Numbered from the stretch's first letter, positions 1-7,358 are shown. The stretch: 11,002 nt of DNA from Betaproteobacteria bacterium (GCA_009886305.1 QXZO01000068.1:1-11002); one strand, 5' to 3'. Numbers and translations: made by a program. The notes: generated by a model from the sequence alone, not told the origin.

Positions 1-1656
1 GCCGGGCTTATCAAAAAATTATGAGGAGGACTATATTCGTGGCTTCCGTTAGGGTATCGAGTCCTTAAAAAAGTAGAGAGCATTGTGAGGGATGAGATGG
101 AAAAAGCGGGTGCCCTCGAGGTACTCATGCCCGCAATCCAACCAGCCGAACTTTGGGCAGAATCTGGCCGCTGGGAAATTTTTGGTGAACAAATGCTGAA
201 GATTAAAGATCGTCACGATCGTGATTTTTGCTTCGGACCTACTCACGAGGAAGTTATCACAGATATTGCAAGACAAGACATCAAGTCTTATCGCCAACTC
301 CCAATTAATCTTTATCAAATTCAAACAAAGTTTAGAGATGAAATTCGCCCTAGATTCGGAGTCATGCGTGCGCGAGAATTTCTTATGAAGGATGCGTATT
401 CATTCCATACAGATTTCGCTGACCTTCAGCGAGAGTATCAAAACATGTTCGACACCTACTGTCGAATATTTGAACGCCTAGGCCTCAAATACCGTCCGGT
501 TGCAGCGGATACAGGCGCAATTGGGGGAACTGGATCACATGAGTTTCATGTTTTAGCCGAATCCGGTGAAGATGCAATTGCTTACTGCCCTGAATCCGAT
601 TATGCCGCAAATATTGAATTAGCCGAAGCAGTGGCACCTCAAGATATTAAACGGCAAAGCATGGCTTCTTTAACAAAAATATCAACGCCAAAAGCAATAA
701 CATGCGATGACGTAGCGAAACATCTCAAAAAATCAACGTCAGATATTTTAAAAACTCTCGCCTTAATTGCAAATGATGAATTTGTTTTAATTCTCATTAG
801 AGGTGATCACCAACTCAATGAAATCAAATTATCAAAAATTGAGGGTATGAATGAATTTCGTTTTGCAACAGATGAGGAAGTCCGAAAGTATTTGGGGTGC
901 CCAATTGGTTTTATCGGACCTGTGAATATCGATTTGAATATTCGAATCATCAGTGATCGTGCAGCCAAAATTATGTCAAACTTCACATGTGGTGCTAATG
1001 AGCAAGACTTTCATCTAACTGGTGTTAACTTCGACCGAGACTTAAAAAATGACATAGAGGTCGCAGACATTCGGAACGTAGTTTCAGGAGATCTGAGTCC
1101 AGATGGTAAAGGGACTCTTGAAATTCGCCGTGGAATAGAAGTTGGTCATATTTTTCAACTCAGGACGAAATACTCCGATCTTCTGAAATGTCAATATCTC
1201 GATAAAGAAGGTAAAAGTAAATCTACCGAAATGGGTTGCTATGGAATCGGCGTATCAAGAATAGTTGCGGCAGCTATTGAGCAAGGACATGATGACAAAG
1301 GGATTATCTGGCCACAATCTATTGCGCCATATAGCTTAGCAATCGCAGCAATAGGTTACAAAAAAAGTGTGTTAGTGCAGGATTTTTGTGACGATCTGGA
1401 GCAAAAGCTCATGCAGACGGGCGTGGAAGTTTTACTTGATGATCGCGGAGAAAGACCCGGCGTTATGTTTGCAGACCTTGAGTTGATCGGGATACCTTAT
1501 AGACTAACTGTGGGTGAACGTGGAATTAACGATGGAAAACTTGAGTGGACAGATCGGTTGACTGGCGAAAGCTCATCTATTGCTAGCGATAGAGCCTTAG
1601 ATGAAATTATTGATAAGCTGCGCGAACAAACCCATCAAGTAACAGTCAACTCATAA
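1..1656 (+). CDS. proS: Prolyl-tRNA synthetase (ProRS), 5' end outside window, interrupted by an in-frame TGA
   Basis: Cytoplasmic class II synthetase that charges tRNA-Pro. The frame is readable from base 1: the first codons give AGLIKKL, then TGA at 22-24, then GGLYSWLPLGYRVLKKVE, matching the bacterial ProRS N-terminus on both sides of the stop. About 28 residues should lie upstream of the window. Numbering from the first in-frame start after the stop (GTG at 85; 523 residues), motif 2 is around 80-102 (KFRDEIRPRFG, FLMKDAYSF), the HEFHVLAESGED block starts at 152, the editing insertion (YbaK-like) occupies roughly 190-330, motif 3 is near 383-400 (GCYGIGVSRIVAAAIEQ), and the anticodon-binding domain follows. 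Starting at GTG 85 would lose part of motif 1 (the GLYSWLP...VLMP region), so that product is unlikely to be normal. Family identity is certain. Whether the stop is a mutation or a sequence error is open. The stop codon TAA overlaps the wrbA ATG by one base. Confidence 0.93.
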
Positions 1657-2270
1657 TGCCCGAAATACTTGTTTTATATTACTCTCGGAACGGTAGCGTT
1701 CAACAAATGGCAAAGCTCATAGCTAGAGGGATCGAAATGGTACCGGGCATTGCTGCGCGCGTGAGAACCGTCCCCTCTGTGTCTGCTAATACGGAACAAA
1801 CTGAATCAGCTATTCCCGCAATAGGTTCTCCATATGTAGAAATTGATGATCTACGTGCTTGTATTGGATTAGCGCTCGGCAGTCCAACGCGCTTCGGAAA
1901 TATGTCCTCCGCCATGAAATACTTCATAGATCAACTTGGAGGCGCATGGCACGCTGGAGACCTTATAGGAAAACCGGCGACAGTATTCACCTCAGCGTCA
2001 TCGATGCATGGCGGCCATGAAATTACATTAGCAACGATGATGTTTCCCTTAATTCATCTCGGAATGGTAATAACCGGAATCCCATATTCAGAACGTGAAC
2101 TGCACACAACTGTAACCGGCGGTACCCCTTATGGCTCCAGCCACTTCGCTGGTCAAGATGGAGAACGAACGATCTCTGCAGAGGAAAAGTCTCTTTGTAT
2201 CGCGCAAGGCAAACATCTTGCCTCGATAGCGATGAAACTAAATCAGAAAACGAGTAATTCAATCAATTAA
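1656..2270 (+). CDS. wrbA: WrbA-type NAD(P)H:quinone oxidoreductase
   Basis: Flavodoxin-fold FMN enzyme of 204 residues, the usual size for WrbA. The family reduces quinones by two electrons in the cytoplasm, which avoids semiquinone formation. Visible motifs are the FMN phosphate-binding loop YYSRNGS (8-14), GSPTRFGNM (75-83), TSASSMHGGHE (112-122) and GTPYGSSHFAG (156-166), all WrbA hallmarks. Compared with E. coli WrbA there is an extra acidic stretch around residues 41-65, which I recall from betaproteobacterial and pseudomonad homologues. The ATG overlaps the proS stop (TAATG) and no clear Shine-Dalgarno site precedes it, so translation is probably coupled. The 3' end overlaps the next gene in the same way. 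The role in quinone redox defence is inferred from the family. Confidence 0.93.
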   Translation: MPEILVLYYSRNGSVQQMAKLIARGIEMVPGIAARVRTVPSVSANTEQTESAIPAIGSPYVEIDDLRACIGLALGSPTRFGNMSSAMKYFIDQLGGAWHAGDLIGKPATVFTSASSMHGGHEITLATMMFPLIHLGMVITGIPYSERELHTTVTGGTPYGSSHFAGQDGERTISAEEKSLCIAQGKHLASIAMKLNQKTSNSIN

Positions 2271-2611
2271 TGCGTACTCACCAATTATTTTCAAGTGGTG
2301 GGATCATCCTGATGAGTCTATGGTGCCTGGCTTGGGAGGGATATATCGCACCATTAAACCCTGATGGCTCCTGGTTAATTCTCAAGAGCGTCCCAATCAT
2401 CCTGCCGTTGATCGGAATTTTACGAAATAATCTACGTGCATACCAATATGCAGTACTTTTAGTATTTCCGTATTTCATAGAAGGAGTAGTTCGCGCTTAC
2501 GCTGACTCAGGCTTACATCAACTAATGGCATTCGGCGAGCTGGTTTTATCATTACTTCTCTTCGTCCTTCTTTTAATTTCCGTGCGCTCTATACGTGCGC
2601 GAGGTCAATAA
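2270..2611 (+). CDS. DUF2069 family inner-membrane protein
   Basis: A 113-residue, strongly hydrophobic protein with about four predicted membrane segments (roughly 8-26, 35-52, 57-74 and 83-104) and a basic C-terminal tail (RSIRARGQ). The central block GSWLILKSVPIILPLIGIL followed by YQYAVLLVFPYFIEGVVRAYAD is the signature of the DUF2069 family of small proteobacterial membrane proteins. No biochemical function is established for the family, and I do not propose one. Its ATG overlaps the wrbA stop by one base (TAATG), so the two are probably translationally coupled. DUF2069 genes commonly sit beside wrbA in Beta- and Gammaproteobacteria (from memory), which supports the call. Confidence 0.85.
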   Translation: MRTHQLFSSGGIILMSLWCLAWEGYIAPLNPDGSWLILKSVPIILPLIGILRNNLRAYQYAVLLVFPYFIEGVVRAYADSGLHQLMAFGELVLSLLLFVLLLISVRSIRARGQ

Positions 2612-2620
2612 CCAATAAAA

Positions 2621-3547
2621 ATGTATGTTGGACGTTTCGCGCCAACTCCATCTGGTCCACTTCATTTTGGATCACTTGTTACCGCAGTTGGAAGCTACTT
2701 AGACGCGCGGTCTAAAAATGGGAAATGGTTGATCCGTATTGATGACCTCGATCAAGACCGAACAGTAAAGGGAGCAGATTCTAATATACTAAGGATGTTA
2801 GATAGTTATGCACTGTATTGGGATGACCGGCCAATATACCAAAGCAAGCACAAACTGATGTATGACAGTTGGCAGCATAAATTAAAAAAAGAGCTTGATA
2901 TATATCCCTGCGTTTGCAGTCGAAAGGCAATTCGTGAGCATTCGACCCCTCAAGGCGACGAATTGATTTACAGTGGATATTGTAAGACTAATTCAACAAA
3001 AAATAAGCTCATAAGAAGTTACCGAATAGATTTGCGTCAACCGTGCACGGTATCTATAGATGATGCTGCGCTAGGATCGATAACTGACGATCTGAGTAAA
3101 TCTTCTGGGGATTTCGCTGTTTTTAAACCAGATGCAACGGTCTCGTACCAATTGGCAAGTGTTTTGGATGATCATCACACGGGTATTACTCATATAGTTA
3201 GAGGAGAAGACTTGCTGCTCTCAAGCTTGAGACAACGTGAACTTCAGCGCATACTAGGGCATCGAACCCCTAAGTTCCTTCACTTGCCGTTAGTGAAAAA
3301 CAAAGAAGGACAAAAACTATCAAAACAGAATAAAGCCGAATCAATTAAATTAGAATTAGCGAGTTCAACACTGTTTAACGCATTAACTTTCTTATCTCAG
3401 TCCCCCCCCATAGGACTTAAAAACGAAAATCCGAGGAATATTATTAGTTGGGCTGTCGAGAACTGGAAAATATCAAATATATCTTCTAAAACAGATGATG
3501 TTAAAGCCGAGGAGGTAACTCAGTCCACTCACAATCAAGTTGATTGA
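2621..3547 (+). CDS. gluQ: Glutamyl-Q tRNA(Asp) synthetase (GluQRS)
   Basis: A 308-residue paralogue of the GluRS catalytic core without an anticodon-binding domain. The family activates glutamate without tRNA and attaches it to queuosine at position 34 of tRNA-Asp. Seen here are the HIGH-type motif SGPLHFGSL (11-19), the block RIDDLDQDR (39-47), KMSKS-type KLSKQ (232-236), and zinc-ligand candidates Cys97, Cys99, Tyr117 and Cys121, which match the C-x-C...Y-x3-C set of E. coli YadB. The block SYQLASVLDD...HIVRGEDLLLSS (175-202) is also typical. The ATG is 9 bases after the DUF2069 stop; GAGG lies too far upstream to be a good ribosome site. About 20 polar C-terminal residues (SKTDDVKAEEV...) extend past the conserved core, and the coding end overlaps the opposite-strand gene at 3501-3547. 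An eight-C tract falls inside codons 261-263. Confidence 0.93.
   Translation: MYVGRFAPTPSGPLHFGSLVTAVGSYLDARSKNGKWLIRIDDLDQDRTVKGADSNILRMLDSYALYWDDRPIYQSKHKLMYDSWQHKLKKELDIYPCVCSRKAIREHSTPQGDELIYSGYCKTNSTKNKLIRSYRIDLRQPCTVSIDDAALGSITDDLSKSSGDFAVFKPDATVSYQLASVLDDHHTGITHIVRGEDLLLSSLRQRELQRILGHRTPKFLHLPLVKNKEGQKLSKQNKAESIKLELASSTLFNALTFLSQSPPIGLKNENPRNIISWAVENWKISNISSKTDDVKAEEVTQSTHNQVD
3402..3409 (+). repeat. Homopolymer tract of eight C within gluQ
   Basis: Eight consecutive C bases encode the end of Ser261 plus Pro262 and Pro263 of GluQ. It stands out in AT-rich DNA. A one-base slip would change everything after residue 263, including the terminal helix region, which otherwise reads as normal GluQ sequence (NPRNIISWAVENWKI). 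Confidence 0.9.
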
Positions 3548-4256
3548 CAGTTTTTTTAAGATGTACGAACGCTGCATCTACTACCTCTCTTCTACCCTTA
3601 ACACCTAACTCCACGCGACGCAGCCGTTCAGCAGTAAGAGTTGGTAGACTAAATACCTTACATCCTGGATATTTATTTAAACACTCATCCATCAATGGGA
3701 TTAGAGAGCTCTCTGGCACATCAAATATCAGGATGGATCGTTCGATATCCCTGTCCGCCACATGATGCACTGCGTACTCGTTATCTAATACCCACTCCAT
3801 CATAGACCATGCCATAGATGGAAAGCCTGGCAAAAAATGATGTTGTTTAATACTGAAACCGGGGATGCGATTAAACTGGTTAGGAATTATTCTTGAGCCC
3901 TCTGGAAACATACCCATCTTGATACGATTCGGATACGCATCGCCTCCGAACTGGTTTTCTATTTCTTGCTTCGCGTCAGGGTGAATCACTACATCTACGG
4001 CAAGCGCATCAGCCACAGACTGCCTAGTATAGTCATCAGGCGTTGCGCCAATGCCGCCAAAACTAAAAATAGTATCGCCCGAGCCTAGGGTACGTTCAAA
4101 TGTCTTCTGCAAAAGCTCAGGACTGTCAGGCAGGTAAGTAGTCCACTCAACCTTTAATCCACGAGCATGTAATATCTCAATCGATTTTTCGAGATGACGG
4201 TCCTTCCGTCTTCCCGAAAGGATCTCATCACCAATAATTACTAAACCTATATTCAC
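3501..4256 (-). CDS. MoaB/Mog (MoCF_biosynth) domain protein, CinA-like without deamidase domain
   Basis: A 251-residue protein with the molybdopterin-binding fold shared by MoaB, MogA and the N-terminal half of CinA. Motifs are IGDEILSGRRKDRH (8-21), GGIGATPDD (67-75, the family's GGxGxTxDD nucleotide/MPT-binding loop) and the CinA-like LPGFPSMAW (142-150). CinA proteins of about 400 residues add a nicotinamide-nucleotide amidase domain; here the protein ends near 250, so that activity is absent. Such short forms are usually annotated molybdopterin-binding protein, and their substrate is not settled. The start is GTG at 4256: an in-frame TGA lies two codons upstream (minus 4262-4260), and the first internal Met is past residue 110. 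The 3' end overlaps gluQ tail to tail by 47 bp, with no room for a terminator between the two genes. Confidence 0.85.
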   Translation of the reverse strand: MNIGLVIIGDEILSGRRKDRHLEKSIEILHARGLKVEWTTYLPDSPELLQKTFERTLGSGDTIFSFGGIGATPDDYTRQSVADALAVDVVIHPDAKQEIENQFGGDAYPNRIKMGMFPEGSRIIPNQFNRIPGFSIKQHHFLPGFPSMAWSMMEWVLDNEYAVHHVADRDIERSILIFDVPESSLIPLMDECLNKYPGCKVFSLPTLTAERLRRVELGVKGRREVVDAAFVHLKKTVNQLDCEWTELPPRL

Positions 4257-4284
4257 AATTCATACACCACGGAAATGCTATTTC

Positions 4285-4322
4285 AAAAAAAATTTATCGT
4301 GTAAGCGACTGCTTTACTGATA
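4285..4322 (-). terminator. Candidate intrinsic terminator after the pxp operon
   Basis: On the minus strand an imperfect hairpin forms: TATC (4322-4319) pairs with GATA (4298-4295), and GTAAAGC (4317-4311) pairs with GCTTAC (4306-4301) with one bulged A and loop AGTC. It is followed after AA by eight T (4292-4285). It lies about 110 bases past the pxpA stop and about 30 bases before the CinA-like GTG, so it would separate the two units. The lower stem is interrupted by unpaired bases, so strength is uncertain. Confidence 0.45.
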
Positions 4323-4430
4323 GCTTCAAACCAATTTCTATATTGTACTTAAATCAAAAAGTAGAGTTATCACCCTCAGATGTATTGATTACTCGACCAT
4401 ATAACATGATAGGCATCACCACAAAGCAAC

Positions 4431-5201
4431 CTACCTCACGCTCTGAGGATACAGGATCTGAATTCCCTCCCGCTCTAAAGATGAGCGTAATGTTTTTGCA
4501 AAAACATTAGCTTCGGGACTGTCGCCATGAATACAGACTGTGCCTGGCACCAAACGATGATCAATGCCATCTAAACTCGTCACCAGTTTTTGACGAACCA
4601 TTTTTAGTACCTGTTGTTCCGCCTCAACAATATCGGTAATCAACGCATGCTGATTTACCCTCGGTACGAGTTCGGAACCAGAAAGATAGCGCCGATCAGA
4701 AAATACTTCCTCTACAATACGAAGCCCTGTAATTTCGGCAGCCTCAACCCAATTAGAATTAGCGAGCCCGAACACCAGCATCTCAGTATCAAAATTAGCA
4801 ATAACCTCGCAAATAACTATAGCTAAACTTAGGTCAACTGCAGCCATGTTATAAAGCGCACCATGCGCTTTCACGTGAGTCATGTTGGCGCCACAGACGG
4901 AAGCATGATTAGCAAATTCTTCAATCTGGCGGCATACAACTTCTCTCAACTTAACTTCTGGTAGAGCCATAGCTTTCCGACCGAAGTTTTCTCGATCAGG
5001 AAACGATGGATGAGATCCTACTCCAACACCAAATTCTACTGCTCTTCGTATCGTTGCCCGTATGACTCGTTCATCTCCCGCGTGCAATCCACAAGCAATA
5101 TTCGCCGAGCTCAAAAACGGCATTATTGCTATTTCTTTACGTTCTTCATGGGCAGATCGATATTCTCCAAGATCGCAATTCAAGTCAATTCTATAAATCA
5201 T
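4431..5201 (-). CDS. pxpA: 5-oxoprolinase subunit PxpA (LamB/YcsF family)
   Basis: Subunit A of the prokaryotic ATP-dependent 5-oxoprolinase, which opens 5-oxoproline (pyroglutamate) to L-glutamate in the cytoplasm. The 256 residues match the LamB/YcsF family throughout: DLNCDLGE (6-13), SANIACGLHAGD (32-43), GSHPSFPDRENFGR (62-75), HVKAHGALYN (109-118), EVFSDRRY (165-172) and CIHGD (223-227). The loop VKAHGALYN carries Ala112 where VKPHG with proline is the usual form, as in the E. coli protein (a difference noted from memory). A short insertion (RSAHEERKEI) follows DLGE. The ATG overlaps the pxpC stop as ATGA, and pxpA is the last gene of a B-C-A operon, the same order as E. coli ybgJKL. 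The stop is TAG at 4433-4431. Confidence 0.95.
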   Translation of the reverse strand: MIYRIDLNCDLGEYRSAHEERKEIAIMPFLSSANIACGLHAGDERVIRATIRRAVEFGVGVGSHPSFPDRENFGRKAMALPEVKLREVVCRQIEEFANHASVCGANMTHVKAHGALYNMAAVDLSLAIVICEVIANFDTEMLVFGLANSNWVEAAEITGLRIVEEVFSDRRYLSGSELVPRVNQHALITDIVEAEQQVLKMVRQKLVTSLDGIDHRLVPGTVCIHGDSPEANVFAKTLRSSLEREGIQILYPQSVR

Positions 5202-6226
5202 AAATTTAGCTCTTGGAGGCGATTTGCGATTGTACGAACCAAGTCTTCCATGGCATTGTGCTCCCGAATCAATGCTCCCTGAGCATCGGACAACGAAGTC
5301 TCTACGAAACGTAAGCTATTTCCTGGTTGAACCTGAACTAACTTCATACGATCTATAGAGACCACTACCCCGATAGATGGATATCCGCCAATTGTTTGTC
5401 TATCAACTGACAATACTATGGGTTGTCCGTTAGGCGGGATCTGTATTGTCCCCATCACAACAGGCTCAGAAGGCTGTAATTGAATTTGCTCTATCTCGAT
5501 TTCTTCTCCTACTAACCGAATGCCCATGCGATTTGACTGATTCGTAACCTGGTAAGTATTTGATAAAAAGACCCTGCGCGTCTGATCGGATAAGTCAAAC
5601 CATCTTTTTGTTGGTATAAATCTGAGCAATATGTCCTCAGACGTTTGGACATCAAATAAATCCTTCACCCCCCAATTTGGGGAGATAAAAGGTAATGTGC
5701 CTTGCGATTTCACATTTTTGAAGAGTGTAAAGGATTCAGAACTTTCACGGACTGCTACCTTATCACTCGTTTTAAACCGTCTACCAGCAATACCTCCAAA
5801 ATGACTGCCAGTATCTGTAGCGACACTACCCATAACTTTATCAACGCACACCCCACCAGAAACACTCAAATAACCGAGCGTACCTCCAGATGATCGACCG
5901 CCCTTCAGCGTACTGCCGGCAAAAATTTTTACGGGGCGACCATGTGGTAGTGAAACATCATTGATCGTAAATGAAAAATTCGCGCCAGTAAAAGCGATAA
6001 CACAATCTCTAGAAAAAAATAATGTTGGGGCCAACATAACAAATTCAATTACTGGTGCGTTACCATCATTTCCTACCAACAAATTCGCAACCATCATCGA
6101 GTTCAAATCAGCAGCGCCAGAAACGGAAACACCGTGTCCCTGCCAGCCTACGCGCCCCTGATCCTGAATAGTGGTTAACAATCCAGGATTCAAAATCTCG
6201 ATTAGATGAGATTGTGTCGCGGTCAT
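5198..6226 (-). CDS. pxpC: 5-oxoprolinase subunit PxpC (KipA / biotin-dependent carboxyltransferase-like)
   Basis: Subunit C (YbgK/KipA family) of 5-oxoprolinase, 342 residues. It has the family's opening block PGLLTTIQDQGRVGWQGHG (14-32), AADLNSMMVANLLVGN (38-53), the GYLSVSGGV core (118-126) and GSVATDTGSHFGGIAGR (133-149). KipA proteins share the cyclophilin-like fold of the urea amidolyase/carboxyltransferase family and act with PxpB. Start ATG at 6226 overlaps the pxpB TGA (ATGA) and its own TGA overlaps the pxpA ATG (5201-5198), so all three subunits should be made together by coupled translation. Genes of this type are often labelled biotin-dependent carboxyltransferase; the complete pxpBCA set makes 5-oxoprolinase the better call. 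Confidence 0.94.
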   Translation of the reverse strand: MTATQSHLIEILNPGLLTTIQDQGRVGWQGHGVSVSGAADLNSMMVANLLVGNDGNAPVIEFVMLAPTLFFSRDCVIAFTGANFSFTINDVSLPHGRPVKIFAGSTLKGGRSSGGTLGYLSVSGGVCVDKVMGSVATDTGSHFGGIAGRRFKTSDKVAVRESSESFTLFKNVKSQGTLPFISPNWGVKDLFDVQTSEDILLRFIPTKRWFDLSDQTRRVFLSNTYQVTNQSNRMGIRLVGEEIEIEQIQLQPSEPVVMGTIQIPPNGQPIVLSVDRQTIGGYPSIGVVVSIDRMKLVQVQPGNSLRFVETSLSDAQGALIREHNAMEDLVRTIANRLQELNL

Positions 6227-6945
6227 TTATGATCTTTCGAAGCCTGATGTAAATTCAATTCTTCTATTGAAATTGGATCAAAACGGACTCTATCTCCAAC
6301 ACTCAAAAGAGCACCAGTATTTTCCTGAGTTTCGAAAAGGTTCACGTACGTGCGTCCTACTATATGCCATCCACCTGGCAACATAGAAGGATAAATCCCA
6401 GTGTACCCAGCTGCTATAGCCACACTACCTGCTGGAACGCGAATGCGTGGTTCGCTTCGCCGAGAAACAGACAGCAAAGAATCTAAACCTTCTAAATACG
6501 GAAATCCGGGCGCAAAACCAATCGCACCTACAGTGTAGGTGTTTGAGCAGTGTAACTGTATTAAATCGTTGGTAGACGTATTCAAATATGACGATAGCTC
6601 TAAAAGATCTAGGCCTACTTTTTTGTCATAGCAAACGGGTATATGAATCATTTTAACTGCAGCGGGTTCTGCGTCATTTTCAATGCCATCAAGTTTTTGA
6701 TTTAAATATCTTACGATTTCTTCATATGGAGAGTCGCATGAAGAAGGCATCCACTGTATGGGATCATAATGAATCGCGAGCTTACTAAACGCAGGAACGA
6801 TATCAGTGACACCTTTAACTTTCAAAGCTCGAATTTTATCTGCGACCATGCCAGACACCGAAGACCGAGCGGTAGGATCATCGCAATTGAGTTCAATAAT
6901 TAAGCCCCGATCGCCTAATGGAGTAAAGGTAAGGTAAATAGCCAA
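6223..6945 (-). CDS. pxpB: 5-oxoprolinase subunit PxpB (KipI family)
   Basis: Subunit B (YbgJ/KipI family) of 5-oxoprolinase, 240 residues. Recognisable motifs are the N-terminal PLGDRGLIIEL (9-19), VGAIGFAPGFPYLEGL (139-154), RIRVPAGSVAIA (167-178), GIYP (183-186) and PGGWHIVGRT (190-199). In Bacillus the homologue KipI inhibits the KinA kinase, but beside pxpC and pxpA the catabolic role is the natural reading. The start is TTG at 6945: an in-frame TAA (minus 6951-6949) lies one codon upstream, and the conserved PLGDRG block begins only nine residues in, so TTG is the only suitable start. No strong Shine-Dalgarno site is visible before it. The TGA stop overlaps the pxpC ATG. Confidence 0.93.
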   Translation of the reverse strand: MAIYLTFTPLGDRGLIIELNCDDPTARSSVSGMVADKIRALKVKGVTDIVPAFSKLAIHYDPIQWMPSSCDSPYEEIVRYLNQKLDGIENDAEPAAVKMIHIPVCYDKKVGLDLLELSSYLNTSTNDLIQLHCSNTYTVGAIGFAPGFPYLEGLDSLLSVSRRSEPRIRVPAGSVAIAAGYTGIYPSMLPGGWHIVGRTYVNLFETQENTGALLSVGDRVRFDPISIEELNLHQASKDHK

Positions 6946-6971
6946 AATTTATGTCATCAAAGTAATCTGTG

Positions 6972-7094
6972 CTAGCGAATAATGCAGGGTGGATGACCTG
7001 CTCCCATTTCTCGGTAAGTCAACTTAGATCTTTCAGCATTCGTAGTACACCAAAAATTTTTTCCATGACATTTAGCACAGCAATTAGTTCTCAA
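6972..7094 (-). CDS. Possible 40-residue Cys-rich ORF upstream of pxpB (doubtful)
   Basis: Minus-strand frame opening with TTG at 7094 and ending with TAG (6974-6972), 26 bases before pxpB. The peptide has cysteines at 5, 6, 9, 16 and 37 and histidines at 10 and 34, with the core NCCAKCHGKNFWC and the later REMGAGHPPC. This resembles a zinc-ribbon-like or heme-type CxxCH arrangement, but no family is recognised. AAGG lies too close to the TTG for an ordinary ribosome site. The same frame upstream (ATG at 7139, then MRDLEIIPSKVER) is separated from it by a TAA at 7100-7098, so it could be the remains of a longer gene. Chance is a serious alternative. Confidence 0.22.
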   Translation of the reverse strand: MRTNCCAKCHGKNFWCTTNAERSKLTYREMGAGHPPCIIR

Positions 7095-7295
7095 GCCTTA
7101 ACGCTCAACCTTACTGGGAATAATTTCCAAGTCTCGCATGGATCATGCTAGCGCTGATTTCATCATCATCTCTTTTGTGCTACCACTGCTGAGAATTAAA
7201 ATCGAACCAAATAAGCTAACTATAAATCGGATACTTAGTATTAAAGCACCCCTTGGTTATTCACAAAGAACGGTCTCACACATTATAAACTTGAA

Positions 7296-7318
7296 CCTGC
7301 GCGAGCAGGGATCCTGCT
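7296..7318 (+). other. Two mutually exclusive hairpins sharing one arm
   Basis: CCTGC (7296-7300) pairs with GCAGG (7305-7309) across GCGA, a GNRA tetraloop. The same GCAGG arm, extended as AGCAGG (7304-7309), pairs with CCTGCT (7313-7318) across GAT. Only one of the two can form at a time. The element lies about 115 bases before the ATG at 7431. No T-run follows, so neither hairpin looks like a terminator. Confidence 0.4.
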
Positions 7319-7358
7319 AAGACTAAGCCATGAAAGTCGCGAGACCACAACTCGTAAA

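Noticed and set aside
21..68. AGGAGG (24-29) followed by GTG at 39 as a translation start
   Set aside because: The GTG is out of frame with proS and reads only about ten codons to a TAA. The purine run is simply the Gly-Gly codons of ProRS.
5198..6945. pxpB/pxpC as KipI/KipA sporulation-kinase regulators or an urea carboxylase-like pair
   Set aside because: The complete B-C-A order with coupled starts and an intact PxpA points to 5-oxoprolinase; no histidine kinase or biotin-carrier gene is nearby.
6969..7151. 60-codon plus-strand ORF opposite the Cys-rich minus-strand ORF
   Set aside because: It runs in exact codon register on the opposite strand and has no family resemblance; probably a mirror of whatever lies on the minus strand, or chance.
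7138..7320. 60-codon plus-strand ORF in the intergenic region
   Set aside because: No recognisable motif, no ribosome site, and its sequence looks like translated AT-rich non-coding DNA.
7272..7346. Possible tRNA gene suggested by the 75-nt spacing of GGTCTC and GAGACC
   Set aside because: The closing stem is only six pairs, there is no T-loop (TTCRA) or anticodon arm in the right place, and no CCA-adjacent discriminator pattern.
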